Below, piece by piece: positions 31,259 through 43,769 of a stretch of 64,000 nt of DNA. The translations under genes were made by a program, and so were the position numbers. This DNA comes from Ottelia alismoides (lineage: Eukaryota; Streptophyta; Magnoliopsida; Alismatales; Hydrocharitaceae): NCBI GenBank assembly GCA_037367405.1, contig JAZKJV010002623.1:729424-793423 (forward strand), written 5' to 3'. Position 1 is the stretch's first letter. Each line of letters begins with the position of its first letter. The notes beneath the pieces are model-generated. The model saw only the letters and a program-made list of their open reading frames with translations. It was not told the origin of the DNA and did not search any database.

Positions 31259-33400
31259 ATGGGCCGGAGATCCCTTAGGCAGCCTTTGGTTGAACCGCTT
31301 TTGAGCACTCCTACCCATTCATCTAAGTTGGTTCGTGAGAGCCCAGACCCGCTCTCCGAACCTGAGTTTGACTCTGCCCTGTTCCCGCTCGACCACCCTT
31401 CTACCAGTCCTGCAGTGCCAGAGCAGAGACCGCAACAGATGTATATTCATTTGAAGACACATGAGTTCGGGTCTTTTGCCTTTGCAGAGACCATGGCCAG
31501 CAGCGAGGAGCGCACTGATGGACCCAGCCAGATGCACAATTATGTTCTTGATCAGGGTGCCATCAACAACACCCTATTAGAATCCCTGAAGACTATGTAG
31601 TGACAGATTAGAGATCAGGGGGCTTTCATGGCCGACATACGTATGGAGATGGCTCAGATGCGAGCAGGCATAGAGCAGAACAAATTCGGTGGAAGAGTAG
31701 ACATTCCAGAGCGAGGAGAAGGAGATGGACCACTTCCAGATGAGCCAGTGGAGCCAGTCTAACCATCACGCCTCATGAGAGAGTTGCACAACCCTGGTGC
31801 AACTCTAACACACCATTGGATTCAGCTGCCTGCCATTCTGGGAGACTTCAAGCTCCCTCTTCAGACTATTTATTTACTGCCCAGATTTCACAGGCTAGCC
31901 ACCGAGGAGTCACATCTCCATCTTTAGGAGTTTGAGATGATCTGCAGCACGACCCACGTTCGATTCGTGGATGAAGATACCATCAAGATGATGGCTTTCC
32001 CATTCTCCCTCGTCGACAGAGCAGCCTATTAGTTGAAGAATTTAGGGAGATATGTGACATTTTGGGAACATCTCCGGAACGAGTACTTGAATAAGTACTA
32101 TCCACTCGGCCGAACGAATGCAGCGTGAGCCCTCATCAACAACTTCTCCATGCTTCCCAACGAGCAATTTCACGAGGCATGTAACCGATTTAGAGAGCTT
32201 ATCGACCGGTGTCCACATCATGACATATCCAATCCCAACTTAGTGTAGGGATTCTTTTGTGGGCTGACACCGGAGCTGCAGGAGCTCGTGAATGCATCTT
32301 GTGGGGATCCTATTTTGCGAAGGATGAGGATCAGGTATGGGTTATCTACGAGGAGATGGCTGAGAATTACACTGTCATGTCCCATACCCAACTCTACACT
32401 CAGGAGAAGCCCCATCGATATGTTGCGTCCTACTAGAGGATCGCACGAATCGATACAGGTCCATCCACTTCATCAGCAGCCGCAGCACAGGCATAGTCAT
32501 CCTCTACTGATATGGGTATCATCAGTGAGAAGTTGGACCACATTGAGCTCATTGAGAAGAAGCAGTTCTAGGGTATGTCACAAATGTATCAGATGGCATA
32601 GACATTGAGTGACCTGAAGACCTAGATCATGTGTCTCCAGGAGGCACAAATGGCTCCTTAGCCTAGTCTCAGGTCATGGGCAGATCCTAGAAGCAACCGC
32701 GCGACCCAGCACTCCGCCCAGCACAAATAGGTCCACCATATTCAGGCGGAGTCTTTCTAGCAGCCGTAGCAGCAGTACTTCCAGCCACCACCGTCTCAGG
32801 ACACTCAGATGGTGGTATACTAGCAAGATCAGCCCCTGACAGTCCTTCCCCCACCTCCTTACGAGTAGGAGCCATTGATGGATGTCAACGGTATTTGGTA
32901 CGACCGACCACAACCTGGGATCTGCCGAGACCATCCCGGATTCCGTTGATCAGCTGGAGGTGCCTCTTCCCATCAACAATCTCTAGTTCAGGGTAGGCAG
33001 TATAGCCAGCAGTAGCAGCAGCCCCAGTTCCCACAACCACAAAAGCACTACCAGCAGGTCCTCGTCCCTACCAGCAGGGACAGTCGTGGAGGCAGCAACA
33101 TCATCCTCAACAGTACTCTCAGCAGTATCGCCCTCATCCTTCCCAGCAACAACTTCACTTCCAGAGAGGCAACCCGTCCGGTTCTTATGGGCCAGCCTTT
33201 GAGAACCCAACATTTGACGACCTTTCCCGCCTTGTTTCTAAACAGTAGGCCACTTTCAAATGGGAGATGAACGAGTTCCGTCAGGAGATGAGGGAGATCA
33301 TCAAGGGCAAGGCTGCCATATCTGCTTAGATCAAACCAAACCTGAACAACCTGAAGAGGAAGTTTGAGCAGGTATAACTCACATAGATCACCACTCCTAG
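31259..33400 (+). pseudogene. E6 gag remnant
   Basis: Gag forms the virus-like particle. The frame opens at ATG 31259 (MGRRSLRQ) and continues through many stops, one of the first at 31598. Capsid-type motifs are clear: GDFKLPLQTIYLLPRFH, FEMICSTTHVRF, IKMMAFPFSLVDRAA, WEHLRNEYLNKYYPLGRTNA, NEQFHEACNRFRELIDRCPHH and GFFCGLTPELQELVNASCG, matching the E4 gag (FYPLSRTNQ, EAWDRFNDLIQKCP, CGLTPEIQGLVSVACGG). A frameshift lies near 32330. The C-terminal third is Gln-rich. By hand I count about 19 TAG stops against three TGA and two TAA. Confidence 0.8.
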
Positions 33401-33407
33401 TGATTCT

Positions 33408-35048
33408 TTGAGTGATATTGCTTCATATACATTTGATGCCGACTTTATCACACTTAGGAGCGGTAGGATGCCAGTCAGTGGTGCCTCGTCTGAGCGACGA
33501 CACCATGTGAACTTAGGAGCGCCAGATGAGGAGGGGAGTGGTGTTGATGCCGCTCATGATGATATTGATAACGGTGGTGCTAATGCCACCAAGGATGTAG
33601 ATCCAGCCGACGGTACTGAGGCTGTCACTTCATCTGATACAGGAGGTGGTGCTGATGCCACCAGACATGTTGATGCTGAGCCAGAGAGCGGTGCTGATGT
33701 CGCTAATCCAGATGTCGCGGGCGGTACTGAGGCCACCCATTCTATTCCTATTGCATTTCCATCTGTTTCTGTATCTCAGGACTACTTAGAAAAATCCAAA
33801 AAAAAATAATAAAGGAAAGGGTTCTTTATTTATGAGTCCATCTGCGATGCCTAGATATATTTGTATGGATTTTGTTTCGTCTCAGCAGCAGGGACCCATT
33901 CCTAGCCCTCCATCTGAGGAGGGCCCAACCATCCTCTTCCCTCAAGCACTCCGCTTGACTAAGGGGAATAAAAAAGAAAATCCAAAAAATATCAGCAGTT
34001 AAAGTTTATCCAACAGATGATAGACAGATTCCAGATTTAGCTGACTCTACAGGAGGCCCTTGAGCACATCCCTCTCTTCCAGAGGAACCTTAGAGAGAAG
34101 ACTACCATTCGCACGAAGAAGAGGAACCACCATGCAGAGATCCATGTGTTCACTAGGGCCACCTACTTCGCCATTCAGAATCATCTTCCAGCCAAGAGGC
34201 CAGATGCAGGAGCTCCCTATGTCAGATTTCACATCCATGAGTAGAGATTCAATCGGACTCTATTAGACAACAACTCTTTCATCAACCTACTTCCGACATC
34301 CTTACTCGCTCGATTCGAGTTTAGCCCTCTTCGACATAGCATGACAATCCTTTAGTTTGCTGATAGATCTGTCAAGAGGCTGAAGGGGTTGTTGAAGGAT
34401 GTGGCCGTCACAATTTAGGGCATGCAATTCCCTGTGGACTTCGTTGTGTTGGACATGGAGATCCCTGAGTCTGTGAGATGTACCCCCATCATTTTAAGAC
34501 ACCCATTCTTAGCCACAGCCAAGGCAGTCCGATTATGATAGTGGGAAGGTGTACATTCACGTCGAGGGTGAGAATATACAAATAGAGACGATCGACGAGA
34601 CCAGAGCGCGAGATTCAACCTGCTCAGAGAAGCTCAGTGATTCAGGGAGCGAGACATCCACCAGGAGTGTGATTTTATGATTACAGATGATGAAGCAGCT
34701 TGGACCGATCCCATTTCACAAGCCATCCTATCACATTCAGATGCCACAAATTCCCATATTCCAGTAGAGGAGAGCTTGGAGAGCGCACTCTTGGCAGAGG
34801 ACACATTCAAGGCTGCAGACCGTATTCAAGATAGTAAGGCAGTAGAAATTTCTTGTGATTCAGATTTAGATCCCTTGGAGTCCGATATTGATTGGGCAGA
34901 GTTTGATGAGTTGATATCATGTCTGATTCCTACAGAGCTAGTAGCTAGGGTGTAGACTGATCTGATATAGAGCATAGATGCACCAGCAGAGTAGTCAACA
35001 CTAGATTTTCATGATCAGCGAGAGTTCTCCCATGCAGATTTGGTCGCC
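33408..35048 (+). pseudogene. E6 protease region remnant
   Basis: The open stretch 33408-33809 (133 residues) begins the linker: LRSGRMPVSG matches MSLRSGRIVIV of E4 53684. An Ala/Asp/Gly-rich repeat follows, with repeated GGADAT/DVDPADGTEA-like units. The protease lies at about 34020-34560, with HIPLFQR, RTLLDNNSFINLLP and QFADRS-like, VVLDMEIPES and ILRHPFLAT. The active-site D-S/T-G is replaced by D-N-N, and several stops and a frameshift occur. The tail 34677-34955 is an acidic linker (DSDLDPLESDIDWAEFDELIS). Confidence 0.7.
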
Positions 35049-36137
35049 TTCACTCAGAATTTTCAGAGGCCAGATTTGCTGGCTCCCAATCACCCAGAGT
35101 TGAAGCCCTTTCCGCATTTATTGAAGTATAGATTCCTTGTGGGTGAGCATGATATGTACCCAGTCATTATCTCAGCAGACTTGATTGAAGAGTAAGAATC
35201 TCGATTGATGGAGGTTCTTGAAAGGAACCGCAAAGAGATAAGATGGAGTGTAGATGATCTCCAAGGGATAAGTCCGGCCCTGTGCTCCCACCATATTTAT
35301 CTCGAAGAGGACGCTAGGTCATCGCGTGAGTTCCAGCGACGGCTGAACCCAAAACTTCGAGAGGTTATCATGAAGGAGATCTCGAAATGGTAGACCATCG
35401 ATTTTATCTACCTCATCTCTGACTCCAAGTGGGTTAGTCCATTATATGTGGTGCCCAAGAAGACAGGCATCACCACAGTTGTGAGTGATTCTGAAGAGGA
35501 GATAGCTACTTGGGTACCCACTTCTTGGAGGGTCTGTGTAGACTACAGACGATTGAATCAGGCTACCAAGAAAGATCATTTCCCGCTGCCTTTTATTGAT
35601 CAAATTATAGAGATGATAGCTGGTAAGAGTCATTACTATTTTCTTTACAGGTACTCCAGCTATAATCAGGTGGCCATCGTGCCCGAAGACCAGGACAAGA
35701 CTACGTTCACCTATCCGTTTGGGACATATGCTTTCAGACGGATGCCCTTTGGTCTATGCAACGCTCCGACGACATTCCAGAGGTGCATGTTGTCCATCTT
35801 TTCGGACATAGTGGGTGATTTCTTAGAGATCTTCATGGATGATTTTTTAGTCTATGGCGATGGGTTTGATGCTTGTCTTAACAGCCTAGACCATGTCCTT
35901 CAGCATTGCATTGAGGTCCATCTAGTTCTATCTTAGGAGAAGAGTCACTTCATGGTGACTCAAGGGACGGTTCTTGGTCATATCATCTCTAATAGGGGCA
36001 TAGAGGTTGATCCAACCAAGGTGGATATCATCAGGAAACTCAATCCACCGTCCAACCTGTGACAATTACGATCTTTTCCGGGGCACATCGGTTTCTATCG
36101 ACGATTCATTCATGATTTCAACAGGATTGCCCGGCCG
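35049..36137 (+). pseudogene. E6 reverse transcriptase remnant
   Basis: RT copies the RNA to DNA. In order: ISPALCSHHIYLEED and SSREFQRRLNPKL (35270-35370), YVVPKKTG, VCVDYRRLNQATKKDHFPLPFIDQI (split here: VDYRRLN, then DHFPLPFIDQI), RMPFGLCNAPTTFQRCM and FMDD at 35832-35843. Motif A normally has an aspartate in LDGYSGYNQ; here it reads LYRYSSYNQ, so one of the three catalytic aspartates is gone. The longest uninterrupted stretch is 35448-35936. A TAG replaces the Trp of LVLSWEKSHF at about 35935. Confidence 0.85.
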
Positions 36138-36619
36138 TTGACTGATCTGCTGACCAAAGACACTGAGTTCATTGTAGATGATAAGTGTCTTGCATCATTT
36201 GAGACTCTCAAAATTCTAGTTGTCGAGGCTCCTGTCCTTCAGCCGCGTGATTGGTCTCTCCCACTCGAGATCATGACAGATGCTTCTGATTTTGCCGTAG
36301 GGGTTGTGCTGGGACAGAGGAAGGATGGAGTGCCTTTTGCCATTCACTACGCTAGACGTACATTGGATGCCGCACAACGGAACTATACTGTCACTGAGAA
36401 GGAGATGCTAGCTGTAATTTTGCCTTGGATAAGTTCAAATCGTATATCATTGGATCTAGAGTGACTATCTTTACTGATCATACCGCCATCAGATACCACA
36501 TGGCAAAGAAGGATGCCAAAGCGAGACTAACTAGATGGATCCTTCTACTCCAAGAATTTGATATTGAGATTAAGGATAAACTTGGAGTCAAGAATGTGGT
36601 GGCGAATCATCTCTCCTGA
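36138..36619 (+). pseudogene. E6 RNase H remnant
   Basis: Removes the RNA strand during reverse transcription. Two overlapping frames (36138-36464 and 36425-36619) are separated by one frameshift near 36420. Catalytic contexts TDASDFAVG, TEKEMLAV and FTDHTAIRY are all intact, followed by LLLQEFDIEIKDKLG. It ends just before a TGA at the HLS position, where E4 reads HLSRL. Confidence 0.85.
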
Positions 36620-37950
36620 TTAGAGCATCTTGAGGAATCTGAGCAGACTGATCCCATTTCTAGGACCTTCCCAGATGAGGCGGTCCTTGCTATCGCCTCT
36701 GTTCCGTGGTATGCCGACATTGTGAACTATCTGGTTTCCAAGAAAGTTCCACAAGGTTGGCCCAGGCAGCGACTTGAGACCTTCCTTGAGAAGGTAAAGT
36801 CTTACCATTGGGAGGATCCCATCCTTTATCATGAAGGAGAGGATAGTATCTGACGTTGGTGCATTCCTCAGAAGGAGCACCATAGCGTCCTCACATACTG
36901 CCACAAGCTGGAGGCAGAGGGACATCATTCTGGGAGGGGAACGACTTAAAAAATACTCCAATCCGGCCTATTGTGGCCTACCCTCTTCATGGATTTTTAT
37001 GAATTCGTGAAGAGGTGTACTGACTGTTAGAGGATGGGCACTTGTGGACAACGTGATATGATGCCGATGCATCCCATTCACTTCTGTGAGGTTTTTGATG
37101 CATGAGGCATTGATTTCATGGGTCCATTCCCTAAGAGTCAGGGATTTGAGTACATTATGTTGTCCGTGGATTATGTTAGTCGTTGGGTTGAGGCCATCCC
37201 CGTCCGAACCGCAGATGCTAGGACTGTTTGCAGATTTTTGAGGAAGATACCATTTCATGGTTCAGGGTATCTAGAGTTTTGATATCTGACGGGGGGTCTC
37301 AGTTCGTCAATGACAAGGTAAAGGTCCTTGCTAGCGAGTTCATCATTGACCATCATGTAGCCATTCCATATCACCCTCAGACCAATGTCCTTGCAAGTAT
37401 CGAACAAGGAGATCAAGACGATATTGCAGAAGGTAATCCGCCCAGACTGAAAGGATTGGTCACAGCTTTTGGACTCGATATTGTGGGCATATCGGACTTA
37501 CTTCAATACTCCTTTGGGTAATCTCCCTTTCGTCTAATTTATGGCAAGCTATGCCATTTACCTGTTGAGATTAGGCACAAGTCACTTTGGGCTATCACAA
37601 ACATATTATTGGATCCAGTAAGTATAGGAGATCAAAGGAAGGCAGAATTGGCAGCCCTAGAGGAGCTTAGAGATACAGCCTTTTCGAGCAGCCTACAGTA
37701 TACGGAGAGAGTGAAAGAATGTCGTGATTCTCATATCAGCCATAAGCAGTTTGAGCCAGATCAGAGAGTATGGTTGTTCTATGTCAGGCTTAGATTATTT
37801 CCAGGGAAATTGTAGAACAAGTGGAAGGGACCATACCTGGTCTGAAAGGTACATGACAATGGGAGTATTGACATATCTGAGATGTCATCCGAGTCTACCT
37901 TTCGTGTTAACGGGCAACGACTCAAACCATATCTAGATCATGTAAGAGCT
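36620..37950 (+). pseudogene. E6 integrase remnant
   Basis: After the linker (VPWYADIVNYLVSKKVP) come the zinc-binding histidines (EGHHSG, about 36920) and a C-x-x-C in which the residue after the second Cys is a stop, then DAxGIDFMGPFPKSQG (Trp replaced by TGA), [24 protein letters not shown] (37280-37310) and the C-terminal YGKLCHL-like, KHLxxEPDQRVWLF segments with frameshifts. The glutamate of the D-D-E triad falls in a frameshifted stretch near 37400. Sequence similarity to E4 stops at about 37940. Confidence 0.75.
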
Positions 37951-39520
37951 TATATCTTTGGATTTAAGTTCATATTTCAATTTCTAGCATAACAACACAA
38001 TTTATTTCATTTCATTTCATTTATTTTGCTTTAAAATCTCAAATCGTAGTTTGTTGGAATTTAGGCTCCGTTCTTTGTTCCATTGTGAAACATCCACCGT
38101 TCTGACCATCTGAACACCACATCACAATCCCCTACATGTTCTCCATCTAATCGACTCATAAGATCATCTCGAATCTGCAAGATTCGAGCAATCATGTCTC
38201 CACCATTGTCGTTCATCGGAGACCCTCTGTCCTTTCATTCCCCATGCTATTTCAGCTTCAATTTGGGTTAAGGAGCATCACCTTCGAGCCATCCTCCTTT
38301 TTTTACATGTTAGAGTCACAAAGGACTCACTTGGAGTGAGTTTGAGCCATATTTGAAGACTCCAGGTCGTCAGAGAAAGAATCAAGCTCCGGGACTCCTT
38401 CGACGAGGCATGGACCCATATGAGCCTACATCTTGATGCGAAGGTGCCCCATGAGCGATTTGAGCCCACCAAGAGCTAGTGAGGAGGTCGAAGCAAGGCG
38501 ATTGGGTGGACTGAAGGCTAGGGAAGAAAACCTTCTTCCCTGTTCTTCCAGGCATCGCGAGGGCCATTCGTTCAAGAGAACGACCTATATCTAATATGGA
38601 TCGTTGATTTAAAATGAAACGATGAATGATGATGACCATCATATCAACATAAGTGAGACACACCGGCCGTTGGATTAGGCCCATACGCCCTGGAAGGGTA
38701 TATTTTTCCTGAGCCCCTCCACATTTTTTATATTTAATTTTAGCCATGCCATTATTAAGTGCAACGTTAAAACTTTAGGTTATGTATGGACCCATGAACT
38801 TCATTGTATTCGCAAATAGGTCCTTGTTATATCACCTCGCGTGTCTTCCATGAGGTGCCTGGGCATTTTGCTTATTTTATCTTAAATTTATAGGACATGT
38901 TATAAAATGCATGCTATGTTTATTTTAATTACAATCAGGTCCTTGTCTATTATATATTTTACTTCGTATATTTTGAGATAAAAAGTTGTTAGAAAAATAC
39001 TTTGTATGCTTGGAACCTTGCATGATGACATATATTTTTTGCTAGGCATTTAAACTTATTTTTCTATTTTAAAAAATGCAAAAACATTGTATTTTCCATA
39101 TTTAGCATTTAAAATCCATAAAAATTAAAATATACCTCAAAAAATTCCAAAAATTATATTAATTATATTTTAGTATATTCTACCGCATATCCAGAAATTA
39201 ATAAAGATATAAAATATAAAACATAAAACCTTACAACCCTAAAAACTTACAAAAATTAATAAAATTTCTATAAAAATCCACAAAATATTATTTCCTTTTT
39301 ACTATATAGTATATACTAAAAATAGTTTAGTTACATTTTGGACTTATAACTATTTTTAAAACCCTAAATAAGTTCACATATTTTATATATTAAATGTTTT
39401 GTATATTTTATCACTTTAAAAATCTATAAAATAATAAAATACCAAAAAAACTACCAAAAATAGAGAAAAATATAAAAAATAAAAAATATTTTATTTTCTT
39501 TATTTTTAACATATTTAAAA
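37951..39520 (+). repeat. Unassigned repeat DNA, LTR-like
   Basis: No gene. 38041-38700 is mixed-composition DNA with a palindrome CTCGAATC-N5-GATTCGAG (38168-38188) and a GCCGTTGGATT word (38664). 38760-39520 becomes AT-rich with 'gcaaataggtccttg' and 'aattccaaaaa' phrases like the U5 of the LTRs here. It may be the downstream part of a further LTR, but no terminus is visible. Confidence 0.35.
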
Positions 39521-40814
39521 GGGTTTTTATTAGTTGTACCCCTCTGAGATATTGCAATTTCATTTATACCCCTCCCTTTTGGGAATATCATCTGTGCCCC
39601 TAACTTCTTGTCATTTTATCACTTACACTCCTTGGGTTAGTGACCATCCATCCTCAATGCTAAAGGACGTTAACTTTGAGGACACAGTAGGAACTATTTA
39701 AAAAAAAAGAGCTGGAAGGTATCCCATCCTCTTCCTCCATCATCTTCTTCCTCCCCTTCTCCCCTCCTTCCCAACCTGGTGCTCTCCGTCTCCTTCCCTT
39801 AGCCCCAGTTACTCCCTCCACCCCAACTCCCCCTTCCCCCGTGCCTCCCCCTCCGCCCCCGAGTCTCCCCCTTTGCCCTTGCTCCTCCCCCATCCAGCCC
39901 TGAGCTCCTTCCCATCACCCCACCCCCTGTTCATCCCTCTGCCCCACACCTCCCCCTCTGCCCTACCTCCACCCCCGCGCCTCCTCCTCCGCCCCAGCTC
40001 ACCCCGAGCTCCTCCCTCTCACCCCCAGCCTCATGATGCTCCCTCCACCCCGCACCTCCCCCTCCTCCCCCCTCTACCTGCATGCCTCCCCCTCCACCTC
40101 AACGTCTCCCCAAGGCATCATGAGCTCCTCCCCCTCACTCCCAGCATGTTGTTTCTCCCCTCTCCCTCCCCCTCACCCCGCCCCCAGCTCCTCCTTCCGC
40201 CTCACACCTCTCCCTTTGCCCTCCCTCTACCCCCATGCCTCCCCCTCCGCCCCAACTTCTCCCCCATCCCACCTCGCACCTCCTCCTCCACCCCCTCCGC
40301 CCCTCCTCCCCCGCTCGCCCCCTCCAGACCCTCCTTTCACCCCATCCTCCCTGTCTCATCCTGTGGGAGGTGCTCTTTCTCCTCCAGGTGATGATGAAGA
40401 AGACTAAGGAGCGACACTATAATACTCTGATCTAGTATTTTTCCATCGATTAAAATCACATCGACCAAAAACAGACAAAGAGGATAGATGTATCTCGAGG
40501 GTTGATGTGAGGTTCCAAACGATTTTCCTCCTGATGATTCTTAGATGATTCTCCTCCTAGACGGAATCTAGCTCCAGATGATTCGCTTGTGTTGTTAGGG
40601 GAAAGGAGGGAGAGATTTTGTTTTGACCGAAATGCCCCTCTTAACTACACCATAGTTTGAATAAACCATGGTTATTTTAATTTTTTGACGATCAATCCGA
40701 CAGAAGGGAACATGTGATAACGGAGAAAGAAGTCAGGGGCACAAGTGATATTCCCAAAAAGGGAGGGCATACTGAAATTGCAATATCTCAAAGGTACATA
40801 ACTGATAAAAACCC
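39521..40814 (+). mobile_element. Mutator-like DNA transposon (non-autonomous) with about 105-bp TIRs
   Basis: The left end (GGGTTTTTATTAGTTGTACC, continuing with GATATTGCAATTTCA and GGGAATATCA) is repeated in inverse complement at the right end over about 105 bp. Flanks TATTTAAAA and ATTTCATAA are only partly alike, so a 9-bp target duplication is not proven. The interior has a 660-bp pyrimidine-rich, C-heavy core (39740-40400) and no transposase. Long, AT-edged TIRs fit Mutator-like elements; another TIR superfamily is possible. Confidence 0.7.
39740..40400 (+). repeat. C-rich low-complexity core of the Mutator-like element
   Basis: Repeats of the type CCTCCCCCTCCGCCCC give Pro/Ser-rich frames on plus (39873-40391, 40033-40407) and Gly/Arg-rich frames on minus. 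All three frames of a strand stay open over part of it, the mark of composition rather than coding. It could be a captured and decayed GC-rich host fragment. Confidence 0.6.
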
Positions 40815-43769
40815 ATTTCATAATCCAAAAAAGAATATTATATATGCTATATATACATAATTTACATCTATAATATTATTACCTAATTTTAAAATAAAAA
40901 GAAATTAGATTTTTTTAAAAATAAATATAAAATTTTAAAATAAAAATAATATAATATATATAACAATTAAAAAATCATAAAAATCATATATTATTAATTA
41001 GTAATAGTTAGTGATAATTTTATCTTTCCCGTTCGCTTATGGGTGCTCAATACTCTACCGTACATATGCCTACGTATTTATTCAGAGTTATATAATATTT
41101 CACACACACACACACACACACACACTTTGTTTTAAGACAAATTGTGGGTTGATTGTTCTTTCAAGGGAAACTTGCACCACAACAATTGACGATCTTGTTG
41201 GATTAGCAGACTAGCGCAAAACCTCTTGAACAATGGTGATCATATGCTTTTTAAGGCATATATCATACTTTCAAACCCTATCTTGTTTCCAAAACAAGAC
41301 AAGCAACATTGGAATTTGGGTTTATGCCAATGTCTCATGAGCAAGCTCATGTCTTTTTAATTCAGTAGTGAACTTGTATGATCCCTTTGAGAGATCGTAT
41401 TACTCATATGTCTTCATATGAACGCCATCTCACCTGTGTATAGACCTTGATTATGTCATCAACCTAATGGTCTGGCTAATTTACATACTTAGACATATAG
41501 TAACACATCTGTCTTCGATCAGAGGATGTGTGCCTATATCGTGATAACTTATGATATAGGTTTGGTTATCTTGATCTCACAAATTAAACTCTTTGACTTA
41601 ATTGATACGAACGCCTTGGTATCTCTATTCCCATGCAGAGGACCTGCATCAAGAGGTCGACCGGATGTCATCCTTAAGAGTAAGGATTACCATCTCCTTC
41701 TTGGGCTGAAGATCCCTTCTTTATAATCACTTGACGATGCGATTGAGACTTTATTCTAACTTTTTATATTATTTTAACGCAACACTAGCCTCTATGATCC
41801 AACCTTTGGATTAACATCTGTATGGATATCAAGATGGTCAAGATACATAACCCTAATTATACTAAGAGACCTATCACGCAAACTAATTATTCTTCACCTC
41901 GGATTATAGATGATTTGTGATAACTTTTTTTGCATAATGGTTCGTCGTGGGATCACATGTCCAAAATCATAATTTGTGTTATTTTTCCAAATTTATTTCT
42001 GTTTTTGTATTGCAATAAAACCCTTGCTTTTAAGCTAATATTCAAACTTTGAATTTTCCCTAATTTTGCAAAAACAAAAAATATTACATTATTCAACGCT
42101 TCATTCTCTACATATTGAGATTTAGTTTGGGTTTTTATAAGTAAGGATTGATTTTATAAAATTCATATAATGAAAATTAACGACATTTTAGCCCAATTAC
42201 TTCTGAAATTCATAGATATCCATCCAACGCTCAAAAATTGAGAAATATTTCCAACTTGTGTATTTATTTTGTTTTCTACATTGTGTTCATTTTTTTCAAA
42301 TTCGACGCCTTTTATTCTTTAATATATTTGTAAAGTTATTAACATGTTTGATTTTTAATCATGTCTACAATCATCATTTTCCTCAAATTTCAATTCTTCT
42401 GGATTCATCATTAAAATATATACTTGAGATAATTTTGGTTTAACTTGATTTTAAGTATGTGATTTACAAGAATCTAATTACCAAAAATCACTCTATTATC
42501 TGTACAAATTCATAAAAATTTCAAAAATCTTATAAATTCCAAAAGATAAAGTATGTTCATTTTGCAGTTTGCATCAACTGAGCAAGTTTTATATTTTTTG
42601 ACTTAATTTGTGTGCAAAATTGTTGAAATATCCAAAACTTGGTCAATTTTGCATGCATGTATTTTAGTTTAAAAATGTAAAAAATGTGTTCCATATAGTT
42701 TATAATATTCCCTACCTAAGAAAATTACACTTTACCATAAATACGCACTTTAAGTATTTTCTAGGTATTTAAGAAAATTAGAAGCTTGCATTTAGCCTAA
42801 CTTCTCCTTGCAATTTTATTTTATCAAAAAATATTTTAAAAAATATCCAAAAATTATCTTGAAATATTTAGTTATATCTTAGGTACAAAAAAACATTCCA
42901 TTTTAACGATGTATTTTGAAGCCTCAAAATTAATTGCAAAAATACCCTTATAAAAGGTATTAAATACATAGATTTCAAACACACTCCACACTTCATTCAC
43001 ATTACATAACATCGTCATTCATATTTTGCATTTTATTTTTTGCACATCGTATTTCATTTTATCATCACATAAATAAACCAAATAAAATATCCTTTGAAAA
43101 TCAAAAACTTAGTTGATTGAATTGAAATGAGGATGCATAACTTACTTCATAGTTCCGACCGACCATGGGGATTGTTCATGCTAAATAAGCTTAGACCACC
43201 TCAAATTAATTTCTTGATATTTGTGTGGCTTTTGACGGATTTTCTCTCTATCTGACCACAAGGTAATACCATTAGCGGTTTGTCAGCATCAATTCCTATT
43301 GTTTTTTTGTATGGCAGCCATTTGACACAAACCAATTATCGTAAATGCTGCATATGTTATTTATAGTTATTTAGATAGTCGCCAGAAATATTTTCCCAAC
43401 TAGGGGTGCTCGATGAGCGTTGCCGCAATTGTGCTGATTATTTGTGTAACTAATATGCTTGCGGCGAGATGATTCTTCGGTAGTACATCTTGCCCATCAT
43501 AAATTGTATTTACGTCGCATGTTTTTTGCCAAAACCTGTTTGCAACAAATAGAGGTTATATGGCAATCTTCAACCACTGTAAATAACCATATTTTCCTAT
43601 AATGACATTAAAGAAAGAATCGAGCACATGCATCATATATACATTGCATGTATTCGCATTTTAGAATCTTTCATTGAGAGATAACATTTATTTACAAAGT
43701 TAATATTAAAACTAGTAAGCTTGTCTTTTGTTCTCGGAATTCTTTGTCGCTATGCAAATAATTGTTTTT
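40815..43769 (+). other. AT-rich unassigned DNA
   Basis: No gene or recognisable domain. 40815-41030 is very AT-rich and may continue the DNA left of 39521. A (CA)n run lies at 41101-41125. 41130-41960 has average composition, with phrases such as 'gatccctttgagagatcgta' that could be a decayed LTR or leader of another element. 42000-43080 is AT-rich, again U5-like; 43090-43760 shows nothing I can identify. Confidence 0.4.
41101..41125 (+). repeat. (CA)n microsatellite
   Basis: Uninterrupted CA dinucleotide repeat of about 12 units. Confidence 0.9.

Larger units (their letters stand above)
26632..37950 (+). mobile_element. E6: decayed Athila-type element without visible 3' LTR
   Basis: 5' LTR 26632-29949, PBS, leader, gag, protease, RT, RNase H and integrase in one strand order, all broken by stop codons and a few frameshifts. 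After the integrase remnant (about 37935) no PPT, stem-loop array or second copy of the LTR appears up to 46592, so the 3' end is deleted or too decayed to see. It sits inside the E5 LTR. Confidence 0.8.

Noticed and set aside
31259..33400. TAG readthrough or a changed genetic code in E6
   Set aside because: TGA, TAA and frameshifts also occur, and E4 uses Gln or Trp codons at the same places. Mutation of CAG is simpler.
39873..40407. Long Pro/Ser-rich open frames (172 and 124 codons)
   Set aside because: Parallel open frames in a C-rich low-complexity tract inside a Mutator-like element; no domain, no codon signal, no start context.
41101..41125. (CA)n run as a regulatory element
   Set aside because: An ordinary microsatellite; nothing around it suggests function.
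41130..41960. Possible endogenous pararetrovirus or further LTR
   Set aside because: No coding motif and no terminus seen; phrases are reminiscent of LTR or leader DNA only.
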